Assembly (NCBI RefSeq): GCF_000981225.1
Contig: NZ_LAJC01000021.1
Coordinates: 1-64,000, forward strand
DNA length: 64,000 bases
Direction of reading: 5' to 3'
Source: Allosalinactinospora lopnorensis
GTDB lineage: Bacteria; Actinomycetota; Actinomycetes; Streptosporangiales; Streptosporangiaceae
Shown here: in pieces, positions 61,846 through 64,000 of the stretch
Numbering within the stretch: position 1 is the first letter of the stretch
How the letters are laid out: every line of letters starts with the position of its first letter
Position numbers and translations under genes: made by a program
The notes under the pieces: generated by a model
What the model saw: the letters and a program-made list of their open reading frames with translations, nothing else
Databases searched by the model: none
What the model was told of the DNA's origin: nothing

Positions 61846-62845
61846 ATGGCTCCCGAGACCATCCACCGAATGCTCAAGCGACACCGCAAGTCACTCGGTT
61901 GGACGCAACAGCAACTGGCCGACGCCTTGTGTCAGGAGGCGGGACGCGCCACGCTGACGCGCCAAGAGATCTACCGCTGGGAGAATGGGCGCCGGGTACC
62001 AACATTCTGGCTGCCCCACCTCATGTCGGTCCTCGGCATTACTCGGGACGAGCTTGAACGCGTAATCTCACCATCGATGAACGAGGATGACCGCGACCGC
62101 ATCGCCCACAGCCTTGCCGCACCCTCACGTGTGGACGCCGGCACCGTAGCCGCGCTCACAGACGTACTCCCGGCGCAACGCCGACTAGACGACTCCCTTC
62201 CTGCTACCACGATGCTTCCGGCTACAGCAGCACAGTGGGAATCTGTGGAACAACTGGCGCGTGAGGCTCGCGGCCCGCATGCAGATGCGCTTCGCTACGT
62301 GGCCGCTGAATACGTGCAGTTCCTGGGTTGGCTACATGCCGAAGCACGCAATGACCGGGACGCTGTTCGCTACCTCACAGAAGCAGAGGAACGCGCCGAC
62401 GACCTAGACGACGGTCCGCTAGTTGCGCAAGCGGCCAACTTCAAGGGCTACCTAGCGCGCCAACAGGGACGGCCCCGGGCTGTCGTGCGGTGGTTTTCCG
62501 CCGCGTACCACACGCCCGGAGCGGCGCCGCTGCAACGTGTCGGGGACGCGGTCCAAGCGGCACATGGTACGCGCTTCTTGGGGAACGTGAGACGGCCCGG
62601 CGGCTGTTGGGGGATGCATCCGACCTTGCCGACGAAGCGGCGGACACGGAGGCACCGGATACCGCCTATTGGCTGTCTCCCACTTTTTCCCGTATGGTAT
62701 GGGCCTTGTCCACCTTGCGTTAGAGGATCACGCCGAGGCAGCGGCCAACCTCCGGGCTGGACTGGACGGTCTGCCCCCGGAACAACGGGACGCGGAATGG
62801 ACTCGTGAGTACCGGGTCGCATTGGAGCAAGCGCGGGCCGCGTGA
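61846..62845 (+). CDS. XRE-family regulator with TPR-like C-terminus (copy 2); two frame breaks
   Basis: The HTH 'MLKRHRKSLGWTQQQLADALCQEAGRATLTRQEIYRWENGRRVPTFWLPHLMSVL' and the helical half ('SLPATTMLPATAAQWESVEQLAREARGP') parallel the first copy. The frame changes at about 62567 (one G in CATGGTAC restores 'AAHGYALLGERETARRLLGDASDLADEAADT') and again at about 62697 (one G restores 'RMGMGLVHLALEDHAEAAANLRAGLDGLPPEQRDAEW'). Corrected length 333 residues. No ribosome binding site is visible before the ATG, as in the other copy. It is divergent from its small-protein/HTH module and from the radical SAM operon. Confidence 0.8.
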
Positions 62846-63103
62846 GGACTCTACCGGCAGATTGCGGACGTGTTCCGGGGACGGCCATGCACTCTCCCTG
62901 CCGCTGCCGAATGGGGCGCTACCACGGGTAATGCCTGTGGTTCGAGTCGGATCCGGTAGATGGCCCGATGTTCCGGTGACGAATTCGCCAATATCGCGGA
63001 ATCCGCCCTAAGTTACCGTGCGGTAACTCTGGTGGGGGTCGCAACCTGAGGCTGCATGAGGAACGCGGTTCTCCTCGTGTGAGGGCGGTTCAGGGCGACG
63101 GGG

Positions 63104-64000
63104 GTGCCTGTGGCGGAGTTGGTGACAGAGCGGGCGTTGTTCGATCGGGCGGGTCGTGTCGACTTTCCCGAGTGGCAGAACCAGGTGGAGCGGGCGGGGT
63201 TTTGTTCGCATCCGGTGCGGATTGCGGGCTCGGCTGCGGCGGTGGATGTGTCCTCGGGGGAAGTGCGGGCCGAAACCTCCACGCGGGACGCTCCGGATGG
63301 AACTCTTCTGGTGGCGTGTGGGGATCGGCGGGCCTCAGTGTGCCCGTCGTGCGCGGAGACGTATCGCCGCGACATGTGGCACTTGGTGAACGCCGGGCTG
63401 TCGGGGCGCGTGGAGCCTGCGGCGGCGGAGTCCTCGGGGGTGTCGACGGCGGTTCCGGAGTCGGTGGTGGAGCATCCCACGATGTTTGTGACGTTGACGG
63501 CGCCCAGCTTCGGGGCGGTGCATACGGCACATGCGGATGGGGGGCGGTGTCGTCCTCGCTCGGGTGCGCGGCGGTGCCCCCATGGGCGTCTTCTCGGGTG
63601 TGGGCTGGTGCACGATCCTGATCATCCGGTGGTGGGGACTCCGCTCTGTACGGGGTGTTATGACTACACGGGCGCGGTGCTGTGGAACTCCAGCGTGAGC
63701 GAACTGTGGCGCCGTACGCGTATCGGGATTGACCGTGCTCTGGCGCCTCTGGTCTCGGATGCGCTGGGGCATCGGGTGACGGTGGCGGGGCTGCGTGACT
63801 TCCTTCGGGTCTCCTATGTGAAGGTGGCCGAGTTCCAAAAGCGTGGGCTGGTGCACCTGCATGTAGTCGTCCGGCTTGATGGCGTCGATCCGGATGGGTC
63901 CTCGGCGGTGGTGCCTCCCCCGTCCTGGGCGTCAGTGGGGTTGCTGCGTTCCGCGCTTGATCGGGTGGTGCCGACGGTCTCCGTAGCGTTGCCTTCGCCC
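63104..64000 (+). CDS. repSA: Replication initiator RepSA-type (partial, cut by window edge)
   Basis: From GTG 63104 (or 63110) an open frame runs to the window end without a stop (about 299 residues). It matches the RepSA initiator of pSAM2-like integrative elements: 'GDRRASVCPSCAETYRRDMWHLV', 'PTMFVTLTAPSFGAVH', 'CPHGRLLGCGLVH', 'PLCTGCYDYTGAVLWNSSVSELWRR' and 'FLRVSYVKVAEFQKRGLVHLHVVVRLDG', the last being the His-hydrophobe-His metal motif of rolling-circle initiators. It starts replication of the excised element. The first residues agree with the family. The rest and any integrase lie outside the window. Confidence 0.88.
   Translation, partial: MPVAELVTERALFDRAGRVDFPEWQNQVERAGFCSHPVRIAGSAAAVDVSSGEVRAETSTRDAPDGTLLVACGDRRASVCPSCAETYRRDMWHLVNAGLSGRVEPAAAESSGVSTAVPESVVEHPTMFVTLTAPSFGAVHTAHADGGRCRPRSGARRCPHGRLLGCGLVHDPDHPVVGTPLCTGCYDYTGAVLWNSSVSELWRRTRIGIDRALAPLVSDALGHRVTVAGLRDFLRVSYVKVAEFQKRGLVHLHVVVRLDGVDPDGSSAVVPPPSWASVGLLRSALDRVVPTVSVALPSP

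Noticed and set aside
62930-62960. tRNA-like TTCGAGTC motif, considered as an attachment site
   Set aside because: The flanking bases do not form a T-stem and no acceptor or anticodon stems could be drawn.

Overview
This is a high-GC actinomycete chromosome segment. Frequent GTG/TTG starts, GAF-ANTAR and STAS regulators, a DUF574 methyltransferase relic, a four-gene conservon and a RepSA-type initiator together suggest a member of the Nocardiopsaceae/Streptomycetales; the genus is inference. No rRNA or tRNA gene was found. Several stretches are accessory: a catabolic block (about 9.9-21.1 kb), a second catabolic block (30.7-38.0 kb), a lipid/polyketide synthase cluster (38.7-50.2 kb) and a mobile-element-like tail (about 57.7-64 kb).

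Layout. 0-3 kb: N-terminus of a stress-type sigma factor, a STAS anti-anti-sigma protein and two GAF-ANTAR RNA-binding regulators. 3.4-6.1 kb: copper efflux (CsoR-like operator, short CopZ, CopA). 6.4-10.5 kb: sirtuin, GPP34 protein, RidA, and several gene relics. 10.6-21.1 kb: PTE-family lactonase/esterase, alpha/beta hydrolase, GAF regulator, aldehyde dehydrogenase, IclR regulator, ThDP enzyme joined to an acyl-CoA ligase, and an HSDL2-like SDR. Two promoters here share a 33-bp bipartite operator. 21.2-24.2 kb: transposase relic, DUF1707 protein, XRE regulator divergent from a three-gene small-protein/HTH module. 24.2-30.7 kb: SDR, Mn catalase, hemerythrin, a molybdopterin oxidoreductase with its flavin reductase, and small membrane proteins, a stress/redox set. 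30.7-37.5 kb: LigA/LigB-type extradiol dioxygenase operon with CoA transferase, citryl-CoA-lyase-like protein and quinone reductase, opposite an IclR regulator and an amidohydrolase, with matching 16-bp palindromes at both promoters. 38.7-50.2 kb: a PUFA-synthase-like iterative PKS (AT-ACP; FabL-type enoyl reductase; KS-CLF-KR-DH; second KR-DH) plus a P450. 50.4-53.5 kb: STAND/TPR relic with its partner, TetR and DUF4166. 53.9-57.6 kb: conservon CvnABCD. 57.66 kb: a two-repeat type I-E CRISPR relic. 58.2-64 kb: an operon of small protein, radical SAM/SPASM enzyme and phosphotransferase, a second copy of the XRE/small-protein/HTH module, and a RepSA initiator running off the end.

A feature of the whole window is that about 14 conserved genes are broken by frame changes. 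In every case where I could reconstruct the frame, adding one or two bases (nearly always in a G or C run) restores a full-length protein; none needs a base removed. This looks like systematic base under-calling rather than decay, so those genes are described as probably intact. A few relics (the DUF574 methyltransferase, the STAND NTPase, an HxlR fragment, a transposase fragment) are truly deleted. The most interesting candidates for new biology are the PUFA-like synthase with its own FabL-type reductase, the small-protein/radical-SAM/phosphotransferase operon, the ThDP-ligase fusion and the duplicated XRE module.
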